Assembly (NCBI GenBank): GCA_963769045.1
Contig: CAVYKK010000013.1
Location: 1-64,000 of the forward strand
DNA: 64,000 nt
From: Methanocella_A sp963769045
GTDB lineage: Archaea; Halobacteriota; Methanocellia; Methanocellales; Methanocellaceae
Direction: 5' to 3'
Shown here: positions 8,421-16,511 of the stretch, in pieces
Numbering within the stretch: position 1 is the stretch's first letter
How the letters are laid out: each line of letters begins with the position of its first letter
Program-made: the position numbers and the translations under genes
Notes under the pieces: model-generated
Seen by the model: only the letters and a program-made list of their open reading frames with translations
The model's database searches: none
Told to the model about the DNA's origin: nothing

Positions 8421-9587
8421 ATGAAGAGGGTATATTTAGATAACAGCGCCACCACAAAAGTCGACGACGAAGTGGTCAACGCGATGCTTCCTTTTTTCAC
8501 CGAGAAATACGGCAACCCGTCCAGCCTCTACACGCTGGGCCGGGAATCCCATGAGGCGATAGAGGCCGCACGACAGCAGGTGGCCACAGCCATAGGCGCA
8601 AATCCCGCGGAGGTCGTTTTCACTTCGGGCGGCACGGAATCGGACAATATTGCCATCATCGGCAGTGCCCTGGCCAACAAGAAAAAGGGCAACCACATCA
8701 TCACCTCGTCCATCGAGCACCCTGCCGTCCTCGAGACCTGTCGCCACCTCGAAAAGGAAGGCTTCAAGGTCACCTATCTGCCGGTAAGCCCTGAAGGGAT
8801 CGTAAAGGTGGAAGACGTCCGGGCTGCCATTACGAACGAGACCATTCTCATTACGATCATGCAGGTGAACAACGAGATCGGCTCCATCCAGCCCATCGCC
8901 GAAATAGGCAAGATCGCGAAGGAGAAAGGGGTCAAGTTCCACACCGATGCCGTGCAGGCCATGGGCAAGGTCAAAGTGGACGTCAACGAGCTGGGCGTCG
9001 ACATGCTTTCCCTGTCGGGCCACAAGATACACGGCCCCAAGGGCGTGGGCGCGCTCTACGTGCGCAAAGGCACCCCGGTACGGTCGCTGGTCCACGGCGG
9101 CGGCCACGAGCGGGGCATCCGTAGCGGCACCGAGAATGCGCCGGGCATCGCCGGCCTGGGCAAAGCCTGTGAAGTCATGACCCGCGACTTCGACCGCAAC
9201 GTGGCGCACATGACGCGGCTCAGGGATAAGCTCATGGACGGCTTACTGAAGATCGAGAGCAGCCGGCTGAACGGGCCGAGAGGCACGAAGAGGTCGCCTA
9301 ACAACGTGAACGTCAGCTACAGCTTCATCGAAGGCGAGTCCATGGTGCTGCTGCTGGACATGGCAGGCATCGAGGTATCCACCGGTTCGGCGTGCTCCTC
9401 GAAGAAGCTGGAGCCTTCGCACGTGCTGCTGTCCTGCGGGCTGCCCGCAGAGGAAGCGCACGGTTCGCTGCGCATGACGAACAGCAAGTACAGCACCGAG
9501 GAAGAGATCGACTACGTAATAGAGACCCTTCCGGGCATCGTGGCGAGGCTCCGGGAGATGTCGCCGTTATACAGGAGGCCAGCATAA
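8421..9587 (+). CDS. iscS: Cysteine desulfurase (IscS/NifS type)
   Basis: A PLP enzyme of 388 residues that removes sulfur from cysteine as a protein persulfide. Motifs: TSGGTESDNIAI, HTDAVQAMGK, the PLP lysine in SLSGHKIHGPKG (Lys202) and the catalytic persulfide cysteine in STGSACSSK (Cys325). The short insertion around that Cys is typical of group I IscS/NifS. Its TAA overlaps the iscU ATG by one base, so translation is coupled. It stands at the head of the sulfur-handling run, and sulfur may pass to IscU, the MoaD-like carrier, or tRNA. The nearby tRNA-Cys and SufBC genes point to cysteine-based sulfur supply. Confidence 0.95.
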   Translation: MKRVYLDNSATTKVDDEVVNAMLPFFTEKYGNPSSLYTLGRESHEAIEAARQQVATAIGANPAEVVFTSGGTESDNIAIIGSALANKKKGNHIITSSIEHPAVLETCRHLEKEGFKVTYLPVSPEGIVKVEDVRAAITNETILITIMQVNNEIGSIQPIAEIGKIAKEKGVKFHTDAVQAMGKVKVDVNELGVDMLSLSGHKIHGPKGVGALYVRKGTPVRSLVHGGGHERGIRSGTENAPGIAGLGKACEVMTRDFDRNVAHMTRLRDKLMDGLLKIESSRLNGPRGTKRSPNNVNVSYSFIEGESMVLLLDMAGIEVSTGSACSSKKLEPSHVLLSCGLPAEEAHGSLRMTNSKYSTEEEIDYVIETLPGIVARLREMSPLYRRPA

Positions 9588-9964
9588 TGTATTCCCCTAA
9601 AGTGATGCAGAACTTTTCCAATCCCCAGAACGTGGGCGAAATCCCGAATGCCGACGGCGTCGGCACCGTGGGCAACCCGGTCTGTGGCGACCTGATGACC
9701 ATCTACATCAAGGTCAAGGACGATAAGCTGGAGGACGTTAAATTTAAGACGTTCGGCTGCGGCGCGGCCATCGCGACCAGCAGCATGATCACGCAGATGG
9801 CCCGGGGCAAGACCATCGAGGAAGCGCTCAAGATCACCCGTAACGACGTAGCCAACGAGCTGGAAGGCCTGCCGCCCCAGAAAATGCACTGCTCCAACCT
9901 TGCGGCGGATGCGCTCAAGGCCGCGATCGAAGACTATCGGAAGAAGCAGGCGGCGAAGAAGTAG
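9587..9964 (+). CDS. iscU: Fe-S cluster scaffold (IscU/NifU N-domain type)
   Basis: A 125-residue scaffold on which [2Fe-2S]/[4Fe-4S] clusters are built. The three conserved cysteines are present: GNPVCGDLM, FKTFGCGAAIATSS and PQKMHCSNLA; an Asp follows the first, as in the family. ATG 9587 overlaps the iscS stop (taATG), with aggagg at 9573-9578. The longer open frame beginning inside iscS is not the real start. It is followed with no gap by the next gene (tagatg). Partner of the upstream desulfurase. Confidence 0.95.
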   Translation: MYSPKVMQNFSNPQNVGEIPNADGVGTVGNPVCGDLMTIYIKVKDDKLEDVKFKTFGCGAAIATSSMITQMARGKTIEEALKITRNDVANELEGLPPQKMHCSNLAADALKAAIEDYRKKQAAKK

Positions 9965-10927
9965 ATGGCGGAGCAGCTCCGGATCGGCCACCTGTCTACC
10001 TTTTATCATACGGCGTTCGTCCTGATGGGCACCGACTGGCTGGCCGCATCCGGGGTCGACGCGTCCTGGAGGCTGTTCCCGTCCGGGCCGGACATCATGA
10101 AGGCCATGGGCGCAGGAGAGATCGACCTGGCTTACATCGGCCTGCCGCCCGCCATGATCGGCATCGATAAGGGCATGCCGGTAAAATGCATCGCCGGCGG
10201 CCACGAGGAAGGCACGGTGCTCGTCGCGCAGGGGAAATACCTCTCGATCGACGAGATCAGGGACGAGAAGGCCACGCTGGAGCAATTTGCCGGTAAGATC
10301 ATCGGCTGTCCCCCAAAAGGCTCTATCCACGATATTATCATCCGCGACCTGCTCGACCGCTATGGCCTGCAAAACGTCGACGTCTACAATTTCGCCTGGG
10401 CCGACTTCGCGCTGGCCGCACTGACAGACGGCGAGATCGAAGCGGCCATCGGCACGCCGGCGCTCGCCGTGGGCGTGCGCAAGTTTGCCGGAGGCAAGAT
10501 CGTGATACCGCCGCACAGGCTCTGGCCGCACAATCCGAGCTATGGCATCGTAGCGACGAACGATTTGTTGAAAAGGGAGACAGTCGCCAGTGCGTTCTTG
10601 CGCGCACACGAACGTGCCAGCACCTTCATCCGAGACGAGCCACGGGCTGCAGCGAAGATCGTGGCGCAGGTCACCGGCATCGTGGACGATGAGTACGTGC
10701 TCGAATGCTACGGGGTTTCGCCCCGGTACTGCGCGGCGCTCTCACCCGATTATATCGCTTCGACCATGCGTTTCGCAGCAGTGCTGCACAAGCTCGGGTA
10801 CACGTCGCGCACGTTAACCGAAGCGGACGTCTTCGACCGGCGACTGATCGATGCGGTCCACCCGGAGCCTCCGCACTACAATATGCCGCTATCAGAGAGT
10901 ATAAAGACAATGAAAGATCATGGTTAA
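9965..10927 (+). CDS. Cytoplasmic NMT1/SsuA-like periplasmic-binding-fold protein
   Basis: A 320-residue type II periplasmic-binding fold of the NitT/TauT/SsuA (NMT1) class: RIGHLSTFYHTAFVLMGTDW at the start, then GEIDLAYIGLPPAMIGIDKG and GKIIGCPPKGSIHDIIIRDLL. It has no signal peptide, lipobox or membrane anchor, so unlike ordinary transport receptors it should be cytoplasmic. It starts immediately after the iscU stop and precedes a MoaD/ThiS-like carrier. In other families this fold has become a biosynthetic enzyme (THI5, MqnA/MqnD), so an enzyme or small-molecule carrier role within the sulfur/metal run is as likely as transport. No permease gene is nearby. Confidence 0.72.
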   Translation: MAEQLRIGHLSTFYHTAFVLMGTDWLAASGVDASWRLFPSGPDIMKAMGAGEIDLAYIGLPPAMIGIDKGMPVKCIAGGHEEGTVLVAQGKYLSIDEIRDEKATLEQFAGKIIGCPPKGSIHDIIIRDLLDRYGLQNVDVYNFAWADFALAALTDGEIEAAIGTPALAVGVRKFAGGKIVIPPHRLWPHNPSYGIVATNDLLKRETVASAFLRAHERASTFIRDEPRAAAKIVAQVTGIVDDEYVLECYGVSPRYCAALSPDYIASTMRFAAVLHKLGYTSRTLTEADVFDRRLIDAVHPEPPHYNMPLSESIKTMKDHG

Positions 10928-10943
10928 TGGCCGGAGTGATATC

Positions 10944-11219
10944 GTGAAGGTCAGGTTCAGGCTCTTTGCCAATTTCAGGGAAGCTGCAAAGCAGAAAGAC
11001 GTAGAGATCGCCGTCGGCGGCAACACGATAAATGACGCCATCAGGGCGCTTCTCGTCTGCTACCCGGCCATGGAGCCGATGCTGTACCAGGACGGCCGCC
11101 TGAAGCAGTACGTGAATGTCCTCTTGAACGGGCAGATCGTCAAAGGCGACCAGACCGCCTCGGTGACAGTGAAGGAAGGCGACGAGATCGCCCTCTTCCC
11201 GCCGGTTTCCGGCGGATGA
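10944..11219 (+). CDS. MoaD/ThiS-family sulfur carrier protein
   Basis: A beta-grasp protein of about 91 residues ending PPVSGG. The terminal Gly-Gly is the site of adenylation and thiocarboxylation in MoaD/ThiS proteins. Core: KVRFRLFANFREAAKQKDVEI, then NVLLNGQIVKGD and EGDEIALFPPV. GTG 10944 is preferred, with ggagtgat upstream; an ATG at 10920 would overlap the preceding gene. It could serve molybdopterin synthase, but no MoaE or MoeB lies next to it. Its place between iscU and the ABC ATPase suggests it donates sulfur within this run. The family is clear; the acceptor is unknown. Confidence 0.85.
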   Translation: MKVRFRLFANFREAAKQKDVEIAVGGNTINDAIRALLVCYPAMEPMLYQDGRLKQYVNVLLNGQIVKGDQTASVTVKEGDEIALFPPVSGG

Positions 11220-11392
11220 TCTTTTTTCTTCGATACGATAAGCGAGCTGTTGCGCCTCTTTCGCCTTGTTTTACCCTTTTGTATTATTTATTATCCTTTT
11301 TGTGATAAATGTTTAGATAGTTTGCACATTCAATCGGAAGATTTATTTTGTTTGGGAATAGACGTCCTTTGTATAAGGTGAAACAAACGGAG

Positions 11393-12211
11393 ATGAGCCT
11401 GGCTATGGACATTAAAAATATTACAGTCATCGGCGGCCTCGGCAAGGACGGCCGGCGGGAGCCCCTGGAACAGGTGACGTTCGAGATGGGCGATGTCGTG
11501 AGCATCGTAGGGCCGACGGGATGCGGCAAGACCACCCTGATCAACGACATCGAGCTGTTTGCCGACGGCGACACGCCCTCGGGCCGCCGGGTGCTCATGG
11601 ACGGCGCCCCGCGCTCCGGCGACGCCGAATGCGACCCGTCAAAGAACCCCATCGCGCTCATCTCCCAGCACACTAATTTTCTCTCCGATCTCCCGGTCAG
11701 GGAGTTCCTCTGTACCCACGCTACTATCCGCAAAAGCGGAGATCCTGTGGCACTGGTACAGGAGACGCTGGAATTCGCCAACCAGCTCACCGGCGAGCCG
11801 ATCGACCTGAACTGCAAGATGACAGGGCTTTCCGGCGGCCAGACGCGATCGCTGTTGATCGCCGATGCGGTGGTCATCGGTAACTCGCCTATCATTCTTC
11901 TCGACGAGATCGAGAACGCGGGCATTCACAGGACCCGGGCGCTCGAACTACTCCGGCAGTACAGGAAGATTTTCATCTTCGTCACCCACGACCCGCGGAT
12001 CGCCCTGCTTTCGGATTACCGGATCGTCATGGGCCAGGGCGCGATGCGGCAGATCATCCATACGGACAGCAGTGAGAAACGCATGGCAGGGGAGATCGGC
12101 AAAATCGACGACCTGCTGCTTGACTTCAGGAACATACTGCGGGCCGGGGGCAGGCTGGGGCCTCGGGATATGGACCGGCTGCGATCGATGGCCGTGCTGG
12201 AGCCCGCATGA
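11393..12211 (+). CDS. Orphan ABC-type ATPase
   Basis: An ABC ATPase of about 272 residues with every nucleotide-binding motif: Walker A GPTGCGKTTL, signature LSGGQTRSL, Walker B IILLDEIENAG and the H-loop FVTHDPRIAL. No permease or membrane domain is encoded here or beside it. An unusual C-terminal extension of about 60 residues (GEIGKIDDLLLDFRNIL) follows. Starts at 11393 or 11405 are both plausible (aaggtg or ggagatgag upstream). It begins a second transcription block after a 170-base AT-rich gap likely to hold a promoter. Soluble ABC ATPases act in cluster assembly (SufC) and in methyl-CoM reductase activation (A2), so a maturation role is inferred. Confidence 0.82.
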   Translation: MSLAMDIKNITVIGGLGKDGRREPLEQVTFEMGDVVSIVGPTGCGKTTLINDIELFADGDTPSGRRVLMDGAPRSGDAECDPSKNPIALISQHTNFLSDLPVREFLCTHATIRKSGDPVALVQETLEFANQLTGEPIDLNCKMTGLSGGQTRSLLIADAVVIGNSPIILLDEIENAGIHRTRALELLRQYRKIFIFVTHDPRIALLSDYRIVMGQGAMRQIIHTDSSEKRMAGEIGKIDDLLLDFRNILRAGGRLGPRDMDRLRSMAVLEPA

Positions 12212-12239
12212 AGCCTCATGTGACCTGCTGGAGGTTAGC

Positions 12240-12941
12240 ATGAGGGCAGTGATCTGTGCAGGGCCGCCGACGAGCGGCAAGACCACGGTGCTCAAGCACG
12301 CGGTCAAGAAACTCAAGGCGGAAGGTTACAAACTGGCCTACCTGAAGGTGGACGTCCAGTACGCGGACGAGGACGAGATCTTCAGCCGGGAGTTCGGCAT
12401 CCCGGTAAAAAAGGTGTACTCCGGCGAGCTTTGCCCGGACCACTGCAATGTCATGGTACTCGGGGACGCGGTCGAATGGGCCGAAAAGGAACAGGCTGAT
12501 TTCCTGATAGTGGAAACGGCAGGACTCTGCTTCCGTTGTTCGCCTTATATCGACGGCGCGCTTGGTATCGTTGTCCTTGAGGCGACCAGCGGTATGAACC
12601 TGCCCAGGAAGATCGGGCCCATGCTGTCGCTGGCCGACGTCGCTGTGGTCACCAAGATCGACCTCATTTCCCAGGCGGAGCGCGAGGTGTTCCGGGCCCG
12701 CATCCTCGAGACGGCGCCGGGCATGAGCATCGTGGAGACCAACGCGTTGTACGGGATCGGCGTCGACCGTCTGGTGAAGAAGATCAAAGAGTCGCCCGTC
12801 CTGGCCCCTCCGCTGTTCCTCCGGGGCAACCCGCCGGTGGGGACGTGTACCATTTGCGTGGGAAAGAAAGAGATCGGCTGGAAGCAGCACTTCGGTGTGC
12901 TCCGGCCGCTTGACGGCGAGATGTTTTACAGAGGGGAATAG
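12240..12941 (+). CDS. HypB/UreG/CobW-like metal-chaperone GTPase
   Basis: A SIMIBI-class GTPase of 233 residues. The P-loop GPPTSGKTTVLKHA is at residues 6-19, and the base-specificity motif TKIDL and LADVAVVTKID are near 137-145. Cysteines lie at ELCPDHC, GLCFRCSPYIDG and a C-terminal CTICVGKKE, a pattern suited to metal or Fe-S binding. HypB and UreG relatives insert nickel into hydrogenase and urease. None of those apoproteins is adjacent, so the client here is open. The ATG follows gaggttagc, 28 bases after the ABC ATPase stop. Co-transcription with the ATPase and the Fe-S protein downstream is likely. Confidence 0.82.
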   Translation: MRAVICAGPPTSGKTTVLKHAVKKLKAEGYKLAYLKVDVQYADEDEIFSREFGIPVKKVYSGELCPDHCNVMVLGDAVEWAEKEQADFLIVETAGLCFRCSPYIDGALGIVVLEATSGMNLPRKIGPMLSLADVAVVTKIDLISQAEREVFRARILETAPGMSIVETNALYGIGVDRLVKKIKESPVLAPPLFLRGNPPVGTCTICVGKKEIGWKQHFGVLRPLDGEMFYRGE

Positions 12942-12959
12942 ATCAAGGTGGATTGTACG

Positions 12960-13166
12960 ATGAATCAAGAGATGGAAGCATTACCGGGCCTCGACTGCGG
13001 CATGTGCGGCGTTAAGACCTGCGAGCAGTTCGCGGAAATAATCCGGGCGAATCCCGGGGAGCGAAAGCGGTGCGTGCAGACGGCGAGGCAGCGTGCTCAG
13101 GATAGCGGAGGCGCCAGTATCCCTGGCGGAGCAGATCACGGACAATACGGCCGCCAGCATCGGTAA
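12960..13166 (+). CDS. Small Fe-S domain protein, possibly the N-terminal part of a split gene
   Basis: A 68-residue open frame whose first 40 residues form a PF04060-type [4Fe-4S] domain (LPGLDCGMCGVKTCEQFA, then GERKRC), as in the CO dehydrogenase/corrinoid protein gamma subunit. ATG 12960 has AAGGTGG eight bases upstream. The tail after residue 45 is low-complexity Gly/Gln/Arg and does not look conserved. The next frame opens inside it at 13093. Either the two overlap and are coupled, or one gene of about 220 residues has been split by a one-base shift near 13075-13100. Confidence 0.6.
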   Translation: MNQEMEALPGLDCGMCGVKTCEQFAEIIRANPGERKRCVQTARQRAQDSGGASIPGGADHGQYGRQHR

Positions 13167-13626
13167 AGACTCGCTGGGCCGGGACGTCCAGTTCATCCTC
13201 GACAAGAACCCGGAGGACGTGGGCCCGAGGGAGACCATCATACCTCACAACCCTATGCTGACACGGGAGATGAACATCCAGAAGGGCGACGTCCTCATTG
13301 GCAGGCCGCTCGGCATGTCCTGCGGCTGCCCGGTAGCTCACAGCGGCATGGTCATGGATGTGGACCACCGCACAGGTGTCATCGTCTGGTGCGTCACCGG
13401 CCCGCTGATGAACCGTGGCAAGCCGATCAAGGACCTCGGCTACTACTCGGCGCAGGCCTACGAGGGCATCGTGAAGGACACAGCCGTCGAGCTGAAGATC
13501 GGTATGCGATACTGGTACCTGCCCCGGCGATGTATGCTCCAGTGGCGGCACAGCGGCACAGTGATCTTCATGAACCGGACCCCCGAGGGCGTCCGGGTGA
13601 GGGTCGAGGGGATAATGATTGGGTAA
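13093..13626 (+). CDS. Conserved protein of unknown function, downstream part of the Fe-S gene
   Basis: A 177-residue protein I cannot name. Notable segments are GKDSLGRDVQFILDKNPEDV, IGRPLGMSCGCPVAHSGMV (a tight Cys-Gly-Cys) and a C-terminal beta-rich part, VIFMNRTPEGVRVRV. The open frame begins with GTG 13093 without a clear ribosome site, overlapping the Fe-S domain frame by 74 bases in the +1 frame. This fits either coupled translation or a frameshifted single gene whose N-terminus is the Fe-S domain. Its place after the GTPase suggests a client or partner in metal-centre assembly. Confidence 0.6.
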   Translation: MLRIAEAPVSLAEQITDNTAASIGKDSLGRDVQFILDKNPEDVGPRETIIPHNPMLTREMNIQKGDVLIGRPLGMSCGCPVAHSGMVMDVDHRTGVIVWCVTGPLMNRGKPIKDLGYYSAQAYEGIVKDTAVELKIGMRYWYLPRRCMLQWRHSGTVIFMNRTPEGVRVRVEGIMIG

Positions 13627-13869
13627 CGACAGCAAAATGCTCTCGTCAGCCAGGCTGGCGTTCGCGCGCGCGAGTGCCTGCCGTCCCATTCGATGCCGAC
13701 CGGCAGTCTTCCTCTTTGTATTTTTGTGACCACGATAGTGCATGTTTATAATGCCTTTGATTTGCCAGAGTAATCAAATTTTTAATTTGTTTTTCTTTGT
13801 AAGCTGGAAAATATTGCATGCTTACCAATATTATTTTATACGATCGGACGCTTAACTTTTACTAATTCT

Positions 13870-14937
13870 ATGTCAGCGAAGGACAGGTCGGTCGGGTGCG
13901 AGGTCTGTGGCAAAGAGCTCCTGCTGTACAAGTGCAAGTTCTGCGGAAAAGCCTTCTGTGAGGCACACAAGGCCCCGGAAAAGCACGAGTGCCAGGGCCT
14001 GGCCGAATACCGCAGGCAAAAGGAATCCGGCACTATGGTCAAGCCGGGCGTATCTGACATCAGCGATGGTGAAGATACCCGTGGCAGGCCTTCCGCGCTT
14101 AGAGTCGCGGTGAACAGGGGAGCCCTGGCCGTCAAGTTGCTTTCAGTGCTGGCCGTCATCGCAGCCTGCATAATAGCGTTCATTCTTTTACTGAGCTATG
14201 TGGACATCAACACCCCGACCTACACGGTCTCGATACCGGTCAGCAACGCCACCGGCGCCGCGGTCGCGCTGGTCAATTATAAGAACGCCACGGACCCGAC
14301 CTGCGACCAGCTGGCGGATTTCCTGAAGGCCGATAAGACGATCGAGACCCGGTACAGCTACCCGAACTTTACCTGTGCCGATTTCGCCCGGAAAGTGCAT
14401 GACAATGCCGAAGCCAGCGGCATCAGGTGCGGCTTCGTCGCTATCGATTTCTACGACACGGCCATCGACTACTCGGTATACGACAACGGGAACGGCAAGT
14501 TCAGCGCACCGGTGCGCTCGTCGGACGTGGGCCATGGCATCGACGTCTTCAACACTTCCGACAGAGGACTGGTCTTTGTCGACGCTTCCTCCCAGTCAGA
14601 CTATGCCGGCGAGAACCCCGAAGTACGCATCGACTATCTCGAGAAGGGCAAGGAGCTCAATGGCATTGATATCGAGTGGGCGACCAATACCAGCTACTCA
14701 TTCTACGAGAGCTACAAGAAAGACCACCTGAATCTGATCTACGACCAGCGGAAATACTATGACGATCGCAATGCCCTCGACGCCCAGATCCAGGCAAACG
14801 GCGGCCCGACTTATGAAATGAGGCTGAAGAACGACCAGCTGAACTCGCTGGCGATGGACCTCAACCTGCGCGAGAGCCGGCTCGGGCCTTTATACTATCC
14901 GCAGGGCATCGTGAAAGACTACACGATCTACTGGTAG
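13870..14937 (+). CDS. AN1-type zinc-finger membrane protein
   Basis: A 355-residue protein beginning with an AN1-like zinc finger (CEVCGKELLLYKCKFCGKAF then CEAHKAPEKHEC, residues 8-43). A basic linker, one transmembrane helix (LLSVLAVIAACIIAFILLL, about 93-111) and a large domain outside the membrane follow. The outer domain has transglutaminase-like spacing: PTCDQLADFLKADKTIETRY, FTCADFARKVHDNAEASGIRC, then FVAIDF. This fold is frequent in methanogen exported proteins. The last 80 residues are helical. A TATA-like ttttatacg lies about 30 bases upstream, so it is probably monocistronic. A cytoplasmic zinc finger joined to an outer domain suggests sensing or anchoring; function unknown. Confidence 0.75.
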   Translation: MSAKDRSVGCEVCGKELLLYKCKFCGKAFCEAHKAPEKHECQGLAEYRRQKESGTMVKPGVSDISDGEDTRGRPSALRVAVNRGALAVKLLSVLAVIAACIIAFILLLSYVDINTPTYTVSIPVSNATGAAVALVNYKNATDPTCDQLADFLKADKTIETRYSYPNFTCADFARKVHDNAEASGIRCGFVAIDFYDTAIDYSVYDNGNGKFSAPVRSSDVGHGIDVFNTSDRGLVFVDASSQSDYAGENPEVRIDYLEKGKELNGIDIEWATNTSYSFYESYKKDHLNLIYDQRKYYDDRNALDAQIQANGGPTYEMRLKNDQLNSLAMDLNLRESRLGPLYYPQGIVKDYTIYW

Positions 14938-14996
14938 TCAGATGGTCATTCCTGGCCCTTTTTTATACAAACTGAGCCGGCAATCAATACAGAATA

Positions 14997-15194
14997 CAGT
15001 CATTTGTACGTCTTTTTGTCCGGGCACTTGACCCTTTCGACACAAAGGCCACAATGGCCACAATGTACACGAAGTCCCTTACAGTAATGGCTGCCATTGC
15101 CCCTCTTAAAAATTAACGTTGTGTACATCGTGGCCTTCGTGGCCTTTGTGTCGAAAGGGTCACCAGCTTGTACAGAAAGATAAACAAATGACTG
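14997..15194. repeat. Large imperfect hairpin of the CACAAAGG repeat family
   Basis: A 198-base inverted repeat in the gap between the AN1 gene and sufB. The outer arms are CAGTCATTTGT (14997-15007) and ACAAATGACTG (15184-15194). The inner arms read gaccctttcgacacaaagg and its near complement ending cgaaagggtc. The inner arms match the hairpins at 257-389 and 567-699. The rest of the gap 14938-15284 holds no gene. The position downstream of two converging genes would allow it to act as a terminator. Confidence 0.8.
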
Positions 15195-15284
15195 CACTCT
15201 GTGTTAGATATCTTCTAAGCATATACAGGGCTCGATAAAGCAAAAAAAGTAAATATTGTAATAAGGGCAGGAAAGCCTGCCCTC

Positions 15285-16511
15285 CTACATCATGGCCTTT
15301 TCGCCTAGCGCGATGGTCTTCTTCATCTCCGCCTGGAGCTGGGACGGAAGCCCTTTGACGTCTACATCCAGGAAACCCCGGACGATTAAAGCGGTAGCAG
15401 TGTCAGCGTCCACGCCTCTGGCCATGAGATACTGGATTTCCTCTTCGGCGATCTTGCCGACAGCCGCTTCATGGCTAAGGTCTACGCCCGGTATGCTGCC
15501 CAGCAGCTCTGGCACTGCGTAGATGGTGCCGCCTTCGCCTAAGATAAGGCCGCGGCACTCGAGATGTGCCTTGACACCCGCAATGTCGCCCTGGATGAGA
15601 CCGCGTGACGCAATGTAGCCGCCCTTCGTGATCGTCCTCGCAATGAGCTCGGCCTTGCAGCCTTTTGCCTTTAAGACCGCTTTGGAGCCGAGATCGAAGT
15701 GTGTGCCCTTCGAGGCGTAGACGATCGTGTTATACCGTGCGACGCTGTTCTCGCCCTCCATGACCGTGCCGGGGTACATCTGGATGTCCTTCACCGGCGT
15801 CATGCACACGTAGTTGCTCATGAACACAGCGTTCTTGCCCATGACCGTCGCGGAACGCGGCCTCACGTGGACGTCCTCCGCCCAGTTGTGGACCATGGTG
15901 AAGGTCAGCTTCGCATTGTCTTTGACGTAGAACTCCGAGATGCCGACGTGCAGGCCGCTGGTCACGTGGGTATCGCTGGTACAGCCGGAGATGATGTGGA
16001 ACTCGCTGCCCTCTTCGGCGATGATGATGTTGTGGACGTTCTGGATCATGTTCTCCCGGCCCATGTACAGGCACGCCTGCAGGGGGAACGTGATCTTCGC
16101 CCCCGGCAACGCCCGGAGGAAATAGCCTGCAGACGGGTGCATCGCGCTGTACGCGGTGTACTTGTCGGCGTCCGGCTGCACGATCTTGAAGTAGTAGTCC
16201 TTCAGCCAGTCGTACTTCTCCAGCGCATCGTTGATGTCCATGATCTCCAGCCCTTCCTGCGCGGTAGCCGTGTGGATGACGGACTGGTCGTGCATGAAGA
16301 ACGAGCCGGAACGCTCCTTCATCGAGGCGTCCACGCCCGCGTGAAGAGCCCGGTCCTGCACGCCTTTCGACAGAGCAGAGAGCGAAGTAATCCGCTCCCG
16401 GGCCGGGGTCTGCTGCTGGAACTTCTGGAGGTCGATATCCGGGCCATACAGCGCTTTCTTATCCTGTGCCGCCTGTGCCCGCTTCGTTATTTCTTCGCGC
16501 ATGCCATGCAC
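15285..16511 (-). CDS. sufB: Fe-S cluster assembly protein SufB (SufB/SufD family)
   Basis: A 408-residue beta-helix scaffold of the SUF system that works with SufC to assemble Fe-S clusters. Recognisable stretches are HIISGCTSDTHVTSGLHVGIS, YPGTVMEGENSVARYNTIVYA, KAELIARTITKGGYIASRG and the conserved C-terminal HEAAVGKIAEEEIQYLMARG. Its start overlaps the end of sufC by 25 bases, so the pair is translationally coupled. Only one SufB/D gene is present, as in most methanogens with minimal SufBC. Sulfur could come from the IscS encoded at 8.4 kb. Ends about 90 bases from a repeat hairpin. Confidence 0.93.
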   Translation of the reverse strand: MHGMREEITKRAQAAQDKKALYGPDIDLQKFQQQTPARERITSLSALSKGVQDRALHAGVDASMKERSGSFFMHDQSVIHTATAQEGLEIMDINDALEKYDWLKDYYFKIVQPDADKYTAYSAMHPSAGYFLRALPGAKITFPLQACLYMGRENMIQNVHNIIIAEEGSEFHIISGCTSDTHVTSGLHVGISEFYVKDNAKLTFTMVHNWAEDVHVRPRSATVMGKNAVFMSNYVCMTPVKDIQMYPGTVMEGENSVARYNTIVYASKGTHFDLGSKAVLKAKGCKAELIARTITKGGYIASRGLIQGDIAGVKAHLECRGLILGEGGTIYAVPELLGSIPGVDLSHEAAVGKIAEEEIQYLMARGVDADTATALIVRGFLDVDVKGLPSQLQAEMKKTIALGEKAMM

